This document shows, in pieces, positions 5,685 through 15,122 of a stretch of DNA of 64,000 nucleotides. Numbering within the stretch: the stretch's first letter is position 1; each line of letters begins with the position of its first letter. The DNA lies in assembly GCA_963757335.1 (NCBI GenBank), contig CAVWRJ010000010.1, positions 124,001 through 188,000 on the forward strand, in the 5' to 3' direction. Under the pieces are notes generated by a model, which saw nothing but the letters and a program-made list of their open reading frames with translations, ran no database searches and was not told the DNA's origin. Position numbers and translations under genes: made by a program. Origin of the DNA: DASQPA01 sp963757335 (GTDB taxonomy: Bacteria > Acidobacteriota > Thermoanaerobaculia > Multivoradales > UBA5704).

Positions 5685-7868
5685 TCAGGCCGCCTTCCGC
5701 GCCGCCGCCCTGACCTCCACCTGGAAGCTGACGGCGGAGCCGTCGGCCGTGTCGTCGAACCAGACGACCCCTTCCTGGACGAGGGTGATGCGGAGCCGGT
5801 AGGCGCCGGGCTGGGCCGGAACTGGAATACGCGTGCTCACCTGGGCCGAGGCGCCCGGCGGGAGGTTTCGAGGGAGGCGGAAGCGCTGGCCTTCTCTGAC
5901 TACGATGTCCCCCCGGTCTTTGAACCAGCGGTAGGAAACCGTCACCCCGTCCATCCCGGTGCCGAGCATGCCCTCTGCCGACCAGGGGCCGTCGCTGCGG
6001 TTGATCACCGTGACCGGTATCACCAGAATCTCTCCCGGCCGCGCCACCCCAGGGACCCGGGCGAGGATCCCGGCCCGCGGGCGGAGCAGCGGTCGGGGGC
6101 TGAGGATCGGCGGCAGCAGGCGCCGGTGCTCCGGGCTGGTGTAGACGAGGTGGCCGGCCAGGGTGTGGGCGGCGAAGGGCCGGCCGGCGAACCGGGCGGG
6201 GAAACCGGCCTGCGCGGCCTCCGCCGGCCCGTCGAAGATATAGGCCTCGGTCGGCAGGGCCGCCACCCGCTGTGAGTAGGGAGGGTAGCGGTCCCAGCCC
6301 TGGAACGGGGTGACGACGATCCGCTCGCCGGAGAGGAGGGTCGCCTTGTAGGAGATCCAGTAGCTCCCGTAGCCGCCCCCGATCCCCTCCTGGCGGAGGT
6401 ACCGCAGCACCTCCGCCAGGGGATCGGGGGGATGGAGCAGGTGAAGCCGCGCGTCGAGGAGGCCGGCGTCCTCGTGCCAGCGGGCGATCTGCAGGAGGGG
6501 GAACGCGACCAGCAGGGCTCCGAGAGCCCAGGCGGCGGCCTGGGCCGGCAGCGGCCGGTGGCCGCGTCGGCCGCGGCGCCCGAGCTGTCCGAGACGAACG
6601 AGGAACGCCCCGGCGAGCACCGGCAGGCTGGTGAGCCAGGGGAGGAGATAGCGATTGGAGAGCGCATCCTGCGGGTTGGGGCTGAGGACGAAGAGGAGCC
6701 CCACGACCGGCACCAGGAGGACGACGAGGGTCTCGCCGTCGAGCTCGCCCGGCGGTTGCCGGAAGACGCTCCGCACCCGCGGCCAGACCCGGCGGGCGCC
6801 GGCCAGCCAGGCGGCGGCGTAGACCGCGCCGAGAAGGAGTCCGAGGACCACCGAGAGCGGCCATGGACGGTGGCCCACCGCCTCCCCGAGCCGCGGGTCT
6901 CCCAACGGATTGATGCCGAGGAGCGCGGGGATGCACTGAGTGACGAGGAGCCGCAGGTTGGCGAGGGCCACCCGGGGGTGGGCGAGGGCGTAGGCCGGCC
7001 GTTTGCCGACGGTCGAGGCGCCGCCGAAGAGGAGGGCGAGCCGGGGCGCCCATCCGAGGACAAAGCCGGCGAGGAACAGGGCGGCGCTGCCGAGCTTCCG
7101 GGGAAAGGCGCGGGGAAAGGCGCGGATCTCGCGCTCGCGCGCCGCCCGGTCGGGAGCGCGGAGCACCTGCCAGGGGAGCGAGGCGACCACCCCGGCGCAG
7201 GCGAGGGTCGCCACGTAGACCAGGAAAAGCTCGTAGATGTAGAGCCCGAACCCCACCATGAAGCCGAGCCCGAAGAGCCTCGCCCGGCTGGGCGTCGAGC
7301 GGAACCGGTCGAACTGGACGAAGGTGAGCGTCCCCCAGGCCACGACCAGGGCATAGCCGCCGCTCGCGAGAACGCTCCACTGCACGACCTGGGGCGAGAA
7401 GCCGACCAGCAGGGCCGCCGCGGCGAGGCCGGAGGCGGGGCCGTAGAGCCGCCGGCCGAGGAGGAAGACGCCGACGATCAGGGCGAGGAAGCCGACCAGC
7501 GACCCGAGCTTCGAGGCCAGCGGGATGGCGACCCCGGCGGCGAGGAAGGGGATGGTGAGGAGCCCCTCGACGATGCCGTAGTAGTGAGTGTCCCAGTTGT
7601 AGAGCGTCAGCTCGCCCCGGTGGAGCAGGTGCTGGACGACCAGGGCGTCGACCGCCTCGTCCGAGTTGAAGGTGACCCCCGCGTTGGCGAGCCACGGCAG
7701 CCGCGGCACGACGCTCGCGGCGAGAAGGAGGACGAGGAGCCCCCAGACGAGGAGCGGGCGGGACGTCCACCCCCCGGCACCGGCGGTCACTCTCTCCGGA
7801 CGCTCGCTCGACGGGCGACCGCCTGACGGCGGCGGTGCTGCTGCCGAGAGAGGAAGGGCGGCGGCCAT
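5685..7868 (-). CDS. Polytopic membrane glycosyltransferase (PMT/GT39-like) with C-terminal beta domain
   Basis: A 727-residue protein. After a short cytosolic leader, about ten hydrophobic helices span residues ~32-450. The first extracytoplasmic loop carries FNSDEAVDALVVQHLL, the acidic Asp-Glu pair typical of polyprenyl-phosphate-sugar-dependent glycosyltransferases. HYYGIVEGLLTIPF follows in the same loop. The last ~140 residues form a beta-rich domain (VTVINRSDGPWSAEGM, SYRWFKD, GAYRLRITLVQEGV) similar to extracellular Ig-like modules found on such enzymes. The likely role is transfer of a sugar to cell-envelope glycan or protein at the outer face of the membrane. The stop is 42 bases from the convergent gene. 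Confidence 0.75.
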   Translation of the reverse strand: MAAALPLSAAAPPPSGGRPSSERPERVTAGAGGWTSRPLLVWGLLVLLLAASVVPRLPWLANAGVTFNSDEAVDALVVQHLLHRGELTLYNWDTHYYGIVEGLLTIPFLAAGVAIPLASKLGSLVGFLALIVGVFLLGRRLYGPASGLAAAALLVGFSPQVVQWSVLASGGYALVVAWGTLTFVQFDRFRSTPSRARLFGLGFMVGFGLYIYELFLVYVATLACAGVVASLPWQVLRAPDRAAREREIRAFPRAFPRKLGSAALFLAGFVLGWAPRLALLFGGASTVGKRPAYALAHPRVALANLRLLVTQCIPALLGINPLGDPRLGEAVGHRPWPLSVVLGLLLGAVYAAAWLAGARRVWPRVRSVFRQPPGELDGETLVVLLVPVVGLLFVLSPNPQDALSNRYLLPWLTSLPVLAGAFLVRLGQLGRRGRRGHRPLPAQAAAWALGALLVAFPLLQIARWHEDAGLLDARLHLLHPPDPLAEVLRYLRQEGIGGGYGSYWISYKATLLSGERIVVTPFQGWDRYPPYSQRVAALPTEAYIFDGPAEAAQAGFPARFAGRPFAAHTLAGHLVYTSPEHRRLLPPILSPRPLLRPRAGILARVPGVARPGEILVIPVTVINRSDGPWSAEGMLGTGMDGVTVSYRWFKDRGDIVVREGQRFRLPRNLPPGASAQVSTRIPVPAQPGAYRLRITLVQEGVVWFDDTADGSAVSFQVEVRAAARKAA

Positions 7869-7903
7869 GGGCCGCTAGTTTAGACGTTCGCGGTTGGCTT
7901 GAA

Positions 7904-8869
7904 TCAGGCGGTCAGAACCGACGACGCTGAGGGAATCGGTGCGTGAAAGGCGAGCACGTCTTCGATCTCGATCTTCCAGCAGTTCTGGGTGGAGGAGCGG
8001 ACGGGGATCGTCACGCTCGCCTGACCGCTCCGAATCTCCGGGTGATAGCGGTCCTCGGTTTGTCCTGGAACCTCGTTCGTGAGCCGGATCTGGAGGATCC
8101 CCGAGCCGGGACCCCTCCTCGGTGGGTGGAATTCCAGGTGCAGCCCGGCCGAGCTGAGGTCGGCACGGGTGAGATAGAGGCCGTGGTGCAAGAAAACGGA
8201 TGGCTCGACGACGATCCGGTCCCGGAAGCTTCCCGCGTCCCTGCCGAGGAGGTATAGCAGGGTGCGTCGATCCAGCGCATGTCTGCACATCACACGGCTG
8301 AGGTGCGGGGAGAGCGGCAGCTGGCCGGGGACGACGACCTCGGCCATCCTGGCGTCTTGGATGGAGTCCTTCTCCTCGGAGTCTGGAACCGAGTCGTGGT
8401 AGACCCGCTCCATGGGGATCGCGTCGAAGAAGCGGGTGTCCCTCCCGACCCGCCGGACTTTCGACAGCATGCCCTGGGAGAATCCGGTATCGGGGAGAGT
8501 CAAAACCGAGAGAGCATCGAAGGCCAGCATGATCGGGATCGACATCTGGTATCTGTCCCGGTAAGGATCGTCGCGGCATTTGATCCCCTCGGTCTTCAGA
8601 TGGAAGTTGTTCCTGGGCCTGAAGTAGAGGCGGGCAGAGTCGTGGGCTCGAGGGTTGTTGTGCAAGGCCCCCTGATTGGCGACATCGTGCCGGACGGTGC
8701 CCAGGCTGCTCCTCGAGACGAGTTGGCCGGAGCGCAAGATCTGGACCGCCGTCGTCACATGTGCGGCGTGGTAGAGGTACTTTGGCCAGAGCGCGTGGCG
8801 AGGGGAGGGGCTCAGCCGTTCGGACCACTCGGCGATGTGCCGTGCGGCCCGCTCCGGCGTCAGGCCCAC
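7904..8869 (-). CDS. darT: DarT-like DNA ADP-ribosyltransferase toxin
   Basis: Start chosen at GTG 8869, because upstream in-frame sequence is the shadow of the macrodomain gene; an AGGG motif precedes it and the start overlaps the darG stop by ten bases. 321 residues. DarT/DUF4433 features: YLYHAAHVTTAVQILRSGQL (residues 31-50, NAD-binding His34 and the G.L turn), RLYFRPRN (80-87, matching the YF.PRS motif) and ARMAEVVVP (173-181) with Arg174 and presumed catalytic Glu177 of the R..E(F/V)LV motif. DarT enzymes modify thymidine or guanosine in ssDNA and block replication. The C-terminal ~120 residues are less conserved. Family assignment is good; substrate base unknown. Confidence 0.75.
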   Translation of the reverse strand: MGLTPERAARHIAEWSERLSPSPRHALWPKYLYHAAHVTTAVQILRSGQLVSRSSLGTVRHDVANQGALHNNPRAHDSARLYFRPRNNFHLKTEGIKCRDDPYRDRYQMSIPIMLAFDALSVLTLPDTGFSQGMLSKVRRVGRDTRFFDAIPMERVYHDSVPDSEEKDSIQDARMAEVVVPGQLPLSPHLSRVMCRHALDRRTLLYLLGRDAGSFRDRIVVEPSVFLHHGLYLTRADLSSAGLHLEFHPPRRGPGSGILQIRLTNEVPGQTEDRYHPEIRSGQASVTIPVRSSTQNCWKIEIEDVLAFHAPIPSASSVLTA

Positions 8870-9759
8870 AGCTTGCCCTGGACCTGCTCGCGCCTGGCCT
8901 CCACCTGAAGAGAGGGCGGCCGCTGGCGGAAGAAGAGGCCGTGGCCCGGCTGATAGGTGTCGCGCCGCAATTGCCGGACCTGGGCGGCCTGTACGTAGGG
9001 GAGCCGGGCGAGGACACCCAACACATAGTCGTCGTGCCGCCGGGGCCCTTCCCCTTCCAACTGATCTGCTGTCAGAAGCCCCACGTGAAGAGCGGACCAA
9101 GCGGTCTCGAGCTCCTCGTGCGGGATCTTTTCCAGCCCGCCGGCCGCGCGGATCTCCAGATCTCCGTTATCGAGGAGGGAGGCGGTGAAAGGCGCCCCGT
9201 GATCCAGAGTCTTGAAGGCAGGTTCCCGAGCGACGGTGAGCAACCGGATGTCGGCCAGAAAATGTTCGTAATCGACTGCCGGAAGAACCTTCTCCAGGTG
9301 TTCGGGCACGAAGTCCGGCGCGACGTGCCACTCGTGGACGTAGACCTGGATGGGCAGGTCCTTGAGGTAGGACTCCACCAACGGCTTGACCTCTGCCCAG
9401 TCGAGGTTGCCGTTGCCGCAGCCGAGCGGCGGGAAGGAGATCGAGGTAATCCCGAGATCCTCATAGCTCGCCACGAACTTCGCAAGCCCTTCCCTGACAT
9501 AGTCGAGGGTCGAGGGCAGGCGCCAGGTGGTCTTGGTCGGGAAGTTGAGGACCCACTTGTCCGGTCCCCTGAAGAGCTGGAGGGTCCCGGTCCGCAGCTC
9601 TCCGCGGTCGCAGAGCCGCTTGTACTCCCGGAACATCTCCGGGTACCGCTCCTTGAAGCTCTTCGCGATCCCCTTCCCCATGACGCCGACGGTGTTCACC
9701 GTATTGACGAGGGTCTGAGCGGGAGAGGCGAAAAGGTCGGTCTGAAGATAGACGAGCAT
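8860..9759 (-). CDS. darG: DarG-like macrodomain antitoxin (DNA ADP-ribosylglycohydrolase)
   Basis: 299 residues with an AGGAGG site 6 bases before ATG. The macrodomain occupies residues 1-150: TVNTVGVMGKGIAKSFK (21-36, with Lys29 in the position of the DarG catalytic lysine) and FPPLGCGNGNLDW (109-121, phosphate loop). The C-terminal half, including FTASLLDNGDLEIRAAG, does not resemble the usual DarG tail that binds the toxin, though it may do the same job. It is upstream of and overlaps darT. The common order is toxin first, so antitoxin-first is a noteworthy variant. It removes ADP-ribose from DNA and may also sequester DarT. Confidence 0.8.
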   Translation of the reverse strand: MLVYLQTDLFASPAQTLVNTVNTVGVMGKGIAKSFKERYPEMFREYKRLCDRGELRTGTLQLFRGPDKWVLNFPTKTTWRLPSTLDYVREGLAKFVASYEDLGITSISFPPLGCGNGNLDWAEVKPLVESYLKDLPIQVYVHEWHVAPDFVPEHLEKVLPAVDYEHFLADIRLLTVAREPAFKTLDHGAPFTASLLDNGDLEIRAAGGLEKIPHEELETAWSALHVGLLTADQLEGEGPRRHDDYVLGVLARLPYVQAAQVRQLRRDTYQPGHGLFFRQRPPSLQVEARREQVQGKLWA

Positions 9760-9855
9760 CCGGAGCCTCCTGTGGCTTGCTCACGAGTCTAACGTCATTG
9801 CTGGCGTAAGTCGAGCGGTGAATGGGCGGAGGTCGATGCCGGAACCACGCCGCTT

Positions 9856-11648
9856 CTACGCGAAGATCCGCGGCGGCTCGGGGATCGGGGGGACGTCCTC
9901 GGCGGTGAGGACTTCGCCTCCGGGATCCTGGTAGCGGCCCTGGCCGAGGTCTAAAAGGCAGCGGTTGCGGCCGCGGCGCTTGGCTTCGTAGAGGGCGCCG
10001 TCGGCGAAGAGGAGGAGCTCCGAGGCGGTCTTGATGTGGAGCTCGGGGAAGGCCGCGACCCCCGCCGACATGCGGAGCGGTACCGGGTGCTCGCCGGTCG
10101 AAAAAGCCAGATTCTCGACCGCTTGGCGCAGGCGCTCGGCGATCGAGAGCGCGGTGTCGCCGTCCGTCGATTCGAGGAGGAGGGTGAACTCCTCGCCGCC
10201 GTAGCGGCAGCAGATATCGGTGTCCCGGCGCGCGCCGTCCAGGATGCGGGCGACGGCGATCAGAGCCTCGTCGCCCGCGCCGTGGCCGTAGGTGTCGTTG
10301 ATCCGCTTGAAGAAGTCGAGGTCACAGAGGATCACCGCCATCGAGCCCCCCTCTTCGAGGCAGCGGGCGTGGACCTCCTGCAGACGGCGTTCGAGCACCC
10401 GGCGGACGACCACCCCGGTGAGCGGATCCTCGCGCGCCTCGCGGTCGAGGAGCGAGCGGTGGATCGAGGCCGCCATCTGCGGCAGGAGGCGGTCGAGGAG
10501 GCCGAGAGAGTCGGGCTCCAGGCGGCGCGGGTCGCACCAGAGGCGCAGGCAGCCGAGGGCGACGCCGTCCGAGCTCAGGCTGCGTTCGAGGACCTGCCAG
10601 GGGGCGCGGCGGTGGAAGCCTTCGAGCTTCGGCGGGTAGCGGTCGGGCTCCGGGGCGCCCGGAGCGAGCTCTCCCCGGCGGTCGGAGTACCAGCTTTTCA
10701 CCGGGTTCCCGGGGGCGAGGAGCTCGAACTGGAACCAGTGGAAGGGGACGACGTTGCCGCACTCGTCACGGATCTGCTCGACGACCGCGGCGATCTCCTG
10801 GCCGGTGCCGAGGACCTTCTCGGCGGCCTTGCGCACCCGCTCCAGGTCCTCGATCCGGTCGTCCGAGACCTCGGAGTGGAGGGCGTTCCTCGCCGCCTCC
10901 ACGGCGAGGGCGGCGAAGCCGGCCAGGAGGAGGCCGCCCACCCCCCAACCGGCGGTCTGGCCGGCCCGCGCTGCCGCCGTGCCGAGGACCCAGGCCCCGG
11001 CGTCGAGGAGCGGCGGCAGGACGAGGGGAGCGGGGAGGAGCGGGCGGTCGGGGCGGCGGATCTTCCGGTCCGCGGCTTCGAGGCCGATCCAGAGGACGAG
11101 GTAGGCGGCGAGCCCCCAGGCCGAGGCCAGGAAGAGCGCGCGTGCCGGGTCTACAGCATTCCCTCCCCCCCGGCGTTCCCGGCGCTCCCGGCGGCCCCCG
11201 CCGCGAGCCGGCGGACCGTGAGCCCCCAGGCGATGCCCGCCCCGAGCGCCGCCAGGGCGGCGCGCCCGGTGCTCTCCAGCGAGCGCACGATGCGGCGGCG
11301 TTCGGGGAGCTGGACGGCGGGGTTGCGCCGGGCCAGGCGGTGGAGGAGCTCGGCGGCCAGGAACGCCGCGGCGGCGAGGCAGGCGGTGGGGACGGCCCCC
11401 GAGAGCAGGAAGGCGGCGGGCAGGACGACGGCCCCGAGCCCCAGGGTGGCGCCCCCCAGGGGCGGCCGGTGCCAGGCCGCGGCGGCGCTGGAGAAGACGA
11501 GGGCGAGGAGGAGCCAGGCCCCGGCCGGCGCCGGGCTGAAGGCGATTGCGGGGAAGCGCCCGGCGACGAGGAGCGCCACCGCCGCTCCGGCGGTGGGCAG
11601 CAGCGAGGCCCAGAGGTCCCGGCGGGAGGGGGCGGAAGCGCGTTTCAT
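9856..11648 (-). CDS. Membrane diguanylate cyclase (GGDEF), one frameshift
   Basis: Two minus-strand frames join near a C-run at 11165-11171. The N-terminal 165 residues (MKRASAPSRRDLWASLLP onward) carry about five membrane helices; the second frame continues with two more helices, a coiled linker, a GAF-like region (VVPFHWFQFELLAPG) and a GGDEF domain. The active site reads RYGGEEF, and the upstream RDTD followed by five residues matches the inhibitory I-site. It should therefore make c-di-GMP with product feedback. The break is probably a sequencing error or slippage in a C-rich 9-bp repeat. If real, the membrane sensor and the cyclase would be separated. Confidence 0.8.
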
Positions 11649-11777
11649 GAGGAAGTCGAGCGAGCTTTGAGGGGATGGTACGCGCTCGGGGGGGCGCTGG
11701 CAATCGCGGGTGACTTCGGTGGCCGGCGGGTTCCCGATCCTCTATGCTCTCCGGCGCCCCCCCGCCGACCGCCAGCC

Positions 11778-13295
11778 ATGCCCATGCGCCGCCTGCCGCT
11801 CCTCCTCGCCGTCGTCACCGCCGCCCTGATCGCGGCGGTCTGGCTGCGGGTGCCGGGGGTGAACGGGCCGCCAGAGTGGCGGTGGGACTTCCGGCCCCCG
11901 GGGCTCGCCGTTGGGGGGCTGGCGGCGGCCCTCGCCGCGGGCGCTCTGCTGATCGCCGTGGCGCTCTGGGGCGGCGGCCGGTTCGCGGGGTCGCGGGCGG
12001 GGCTCGGACTCCTCGTGGTCCTGGGGTTCGGGCTCAACCTGGGGATCGTGGGCGCCCAGCCGGGCGGGTTCGACCGGGTGCTCCGGTCGCTCGTCTCCCG
12101 GCACAGCTTCAGCTACGTCTACGACGCCGGGGTGGCGCCCGGGACCGGGGAGCTGCTCGCCGACTTCCCCGCCGCCAGCGCGGATCTCGATCTCCACTCC
12201 CGCACCCACCCGCCCGGCCCCCTCCTCCTCGTCCGCGGCCTCGCTGCCTGGACCCGCGGCTGGACCGTCCCCGAGGGGGGGCTCGCGGCGGCGGCCCGCG
12301 ACGCCTTCGACCGCGAGATCCGCCGCGCCCGGGAGCGCGGCCGGCCGGCGCCGGAGACGCCGGCCGGCCCGTGGGCGGTGGTCGTCCTCGCCTTCCTCCT
12401 GCCGGCGCTCGCCGCCCTCGCCGCCTGGCCCCTCCACCGGCTCGCTCGCACCTGGGGCCTGCCGCCCCTGGCGGCGGCGCTCGCCGTCCTCTTCTGGCTG
12501 CTCGCCCCGGCGCGCTCGCTCTTCACCCCGTCCCTCGATCAGGCGCTGCCGTTCCTCCTCGTGGGAGCGGCGGCCTTAGCCGCGGGCGGCGGACGGCTGC
12601 GGGCGGCGGGCGCCGGCCTCCTCGCCGCCGCCGCCTGCTTCCTGAGCTACGGCTGCCTCGCCATCCTCCCCTGGCTCGGCCTGGTGATTTTGAGCGCCGG
12701 TCCGCCGGAGACGCCAGCGCTATCGGGGACGTCGGGGACGCCGCCCTGGCGGCAGCGCTCCACCTGGGTGCGGGCGGTGCTCCTGGGGAGCGGCTTCCTC
12801 GCCCCCTGGCTCGTCCTCGCCCTGGCTGCCGGCTACGCCCCCTGGCGGGACTTCCGGCTCGCCATCGCCGCCCACCGGGAGATGGCGGTGGTGACGCGCT
12901 CCTACTCGACCTGGGTGGGCTGGAACCTCTACGACTTCGCCCTCCTCCTCGGCCCCGCCGTTGTCGGGCTGGCGCTCGCCGCCCTAGGGCGGCGAGCGGG
13001 GCGAGCTTTCCGCTGGGGCCGCTGGGGGCTCTGGGGATTCTGGGGGCTCCTCGTCCTCCTCGACCTCTCCGGCAGCGTGCGCGGCGAGGTGGGGCGGATC
13101 TGGCTCTTCTTCATGCCCCTGGCCAGCCTCTTCGCCGCCGCGAATGTCGCCGATGTCGCCAATGTCGCCGATATTGCCGGCCCGTCAGAAGAGGACCGCC
13201 GGCCGGGCGGGCCGGCCGGGGAGGTCGCGATCCTCGCCGTCCTCCAGCTCGCCCTCCTCCTCACCCTGGCGGCGAACCTCGTCTTCGTAAGCTAG
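11778..13295 (+). CDS. Polytopic membrane protein, glycosyltransferase-like
   Basis: 505 residues from ATG 11778 (upstream in-frame sequence is the shadow of the GGDEF gene). About eleven hydrophobic helices. The first large periplasmic loop includes VYDAGVAPGTGELLADF and HSRTHPPGPLLLVRG, resembling the loop of PMT/ArnT-like transferases that hold a conserved HPP segment. No clear DxD was pinned down, so the reaction is unknown. Near the C-terminus a repeat patch ANVADVANVADIAG is encoded by tandem AATGTCGCC-type 9-mers. The gene ends three bases before a hairpin element that separates it from a convergent gene. Confidence 0.6.
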   Translation: MPMRRLPLLLAVVTAALIAAVWLRVPGVNGPPEWRWDFRPPGLAVGGLAAALAAGALLIAVALWGGGRFAGSRAGLGLLVVLGFGLNLGIVGAQPGGFDRVLRSLVSRHSFSYVYDAGVAPGTGELLADFPAASADLDLHSRTHPPGPLLLVRGLAAWTRGWTVPEGGLAAAARDAFDREIRRARERGRPAPETPAGPWAVVVLAFLLPALAALAAWPLHRLARTWGLPPLAAALAVLFWLLAPARSLFTPSLDQALPFLLVGAAALAAGGGRLRAAGAGLLAAAACFLSYGCLAILPWLGLVILSAGPPETPALSGTSGTPPWRQRSTWVRAVLLGSGFLAPWLVLALAAGYAPWRDFRLAIAAHREMAVVTRSYSTWVGWNLYDFALLLGPAVVGLALAALGRRAGRAFRWGRWGLWGFWGLLVLLDLSGSVRGEVGRIWLFFMPLASLFAAANVADVANVADIAGPSEEDRRPGGPAGEVAILAVLQLALLLTLAANLVFVS

Positions 13296-13297
13296 AG

Positions 13298-13384
13298 CGG
13301 GGCTCAGTTTGCTCCTGCGGGCCTGCTCCTTCGGGCGCTCCGCGCAGCCAGTCGCAGGTCCTCGGAACCAAACCGAGCCCGGCT
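13298..13384. repeat. Dispersed hairpin element, copy 2
   Basis: Arms GGGCTCAGTTT (13300-13310) and AAACCGAGCCC (13370-13380) pair with one G-T wobble around the same core as copies 1 and 3, in reverse orientation. It fills the gap between two convergent stops (13295 and 13389), so it could serve as a bidirectional terminator. Confidence 0.8.
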
Positions 13385-13388
13385 CCGC

Positions 13389-14774
13389 CTACTGCGGGGT
13401 CAGCACCACGTGCAGGTTGGAGAAGCTCCAGCCGTAGGGCGGCACGTAGGCGCCGTCGGCGATGCCGGTCTGGCCGAAGTCGACCAGCAGGGGCCGGTCG
13501 GCGCCCTGGGCGGAGAGGTTGAGGTGCTGGGCCTGGCCCGAGATCGTGTAGATCACCTGGCCGTTCTGCAGCGCTTCGAGCGCGACCGTCTGGGACGGGA
13601 TGTCGTAGGTGATCCGGACGTGGTAGGTCCCGTTCGCCTTCCACGGCCCGTCGGTCTTCACGAGGAGGTCCGTCACGCCGAGGTCGAGGGTCGTCTTGGA
13701 ATTGCGGTTGACGATCTGGACGCCGTAGTAGAGGACCCGCAGGTTGCGGTCGGCGCTCGGCCGGCGGAAGGAGGTGACGCCGGTGAAGAGGAGGACCGGG
13801 TCGAAGTTGGCGATGTGCATGTCGTACTCGATCACCGCCCGCTGGTAGGGGACGCCGTCTTTGGCGGGCAGGCTGTAGCTCGCGTAGGAGGCGTTGTTCC
13901 TCGCTACCAGGAAGGTGCCGGGGACGTTGAAGACCACCGAGCCGGCGGGGCCGCCGCCACCACCGCCGCCATCGTTCCCCCCGGTCCCGCCGCCGGTCCC
14001 CTGGCCGCTCCCCGGCACGAGATCGCCGACGAGCCCGGTGGAGGGCGGGATGTAGTCGGTCTCCGGACCGCCGATCCGGTAGGCCAGGGCGTAGGCGTAG
14101 AACGGCTGGTCGCAGCTCACCTGGAAGTGGGTGTCGGTGATCAGTCCCTCGCCGAGCGCCGCCAGGGCGTCGTTGAACGTCTTCTGGGAGAGCGGCAGGA
14201 GGGGGATCACCGCCGTCTGGTTGATCTGGCTGCTGTTGGCGCGGAAGGCGGTGATCGTGCACTGCGCCGCCTGCCGCGAGAGGTTCAGGACGACGAAGTC
14301 GGTGGTCGCGCCGCTGCCGGTGCGCTCCAACCCCTGGAGGTCCAGGGTGGTCCGGGCGGCGGCGGTGTTGGTCAAGGCGACGACCGGCACATTGGCCGAG
14401 GACTGGAGGGTACCGTTTTCGTCCAGCGCCTCGACCCGGGCCATGGTGACGAGCTGCGGGGCCCCCTGGATCTCCAGCATGCCGAGCTTACCGGCCGGGG
14501 CGGTGTTGGTGAGCACCGCCGTCGTCCCCCCGGCGACAGTGATCGCCGTTGCCGGGTTGGGGTCGGCCAGCCGGTTGCCGTCGGTGCCCCCCTCGATGAA
14601 GAGGGTGGTGAAACGGCGCGGCGCCGACCCGGTGTTGGTCACCCAGATCTTGGTGCGGTAGGTCGTCCCCCCGACCGTCCGGTTGCTGGCGAAGGGGACG
14701 AAGACCTCGCCGGCGGAGAGGGGAGCCAGGGCACAGGTGAAGAGGACGAGGCCGAGGGCGAGGGGGCGTTTCAT
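13389..14774 (-). CDS. Secreted protein, two-domain beta, paralogue A
   Basis: 461 residues with a signal peptide (MKRPLALGLVLFTCALAPLSA). The N-terminal ~230 residues are beta-rich and contain TKIWVTNTGSAPRRFTT and LEIQGAPQLVTMARVEA. After a Gly-rich linker (GTGGGTGGNDGGGGGGG, about residues 256-275) a C-terminal jelly-roll-like domain ends GWSFSNLHVVLTPQ. A paralogue with the same architecture lies at 16892-18199, and the two flank the haem peroxidase. The C-terminal half recalls concanavalin/LamG-type folds, but no catalytic residues are evident. Probable extracellular binding or structural protein; function unknown. A sigma-70-type promoter lies about 85 bases upstream. Confidence 0.65.
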   Translation of the reverse strand: MKRPLALGLVLFTCALAPLSAGEVFVPFASNRTVGGTTYRTKIWVTNTGSAPRRFTTLFIEGGTDGNRLADPNPATAITVAGGTTAVLTNTAPAGKLGMLEIQGAPQLVTMARVEALDENGTLQSSANVPVVALTNTAAARTTLDLQGLERTGSGATTDFVVLNLSRQAAQCTITAFRANSSQINQTAVIPLLPLSQKTFNDALAALGEGLITDTHFQVSCDQPFYAYALAYRIGGPETDYIPPSTGLVGDLVPGSGQGTGGGTGGNDGGGGGGGPAGSVVFNVPGTFLVARNNASYASYSLPAKDGVPYQRAVIEYDMHIANFDPVLLFTGVTSFRRPSADRNLRVLYYGVQIVNRNSKTTLDLGVTDLLVKTDGPWKANGTYHVRITYDIPSQTVALEALQNGQVIYTISGQAQHLNLSAQGADRPLLVDFGQTGIADGAYVPPYGWSFSNLHVVLTPQ

Positions 14775-14856
14775 AAAGCGAACCTCCCGAGGAGAGCTCG
14801 GAACGCGGAGACGAACGACGCAACGGCTGGTCAGCCCAACATATTGACTGCCGTCT

Positions 14857-14885
14857 ATTGTAGGGCACCCACTTCAAAGCCGCAA
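14857..14885 (-). promoter_or_regulatory. Sigma-70-like promoter for secreted paralogue A
   Basis: On the minus strand TTGCGG (-35), a 17-base spacer and TACAAT (-10) lie about 85 bases before the ATG at 14774. The rest of 14775-15122 shows no gene; it is the shared upstream region of the divergent peroxidase. Confidence 0.6.
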
Positions 14886-15122
14886 TAAAAACGTACACCC
14901 GTGTGTTGCCATCTCTGTCCCGTTTGTATCGCGTAACGACACTCTAGCTTTGACCGCACACGTCCCCCCTTCCACCCTGGCCCGGCACGGCCGAGGCGGG
15001 AAGCCGCCCGGGTCCCGGGCTTAATCGTCAGTAGGACGAGGATTCGTGCAAGGCAGTACCTGGTGCGCATGCTGATGTGCGCACCGAATCAGCCCCGTAA
15101 GGGTTGACAGGAGGAGCAAGTA

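Noticed and set aside
5650..7770. 706-codon frame overlapping the glycosyltransferase
   Set aside because: Arg/Pro/Gly-rich shadow frame typical of GC-rich DNA; the membrane-protein frame is the real one.
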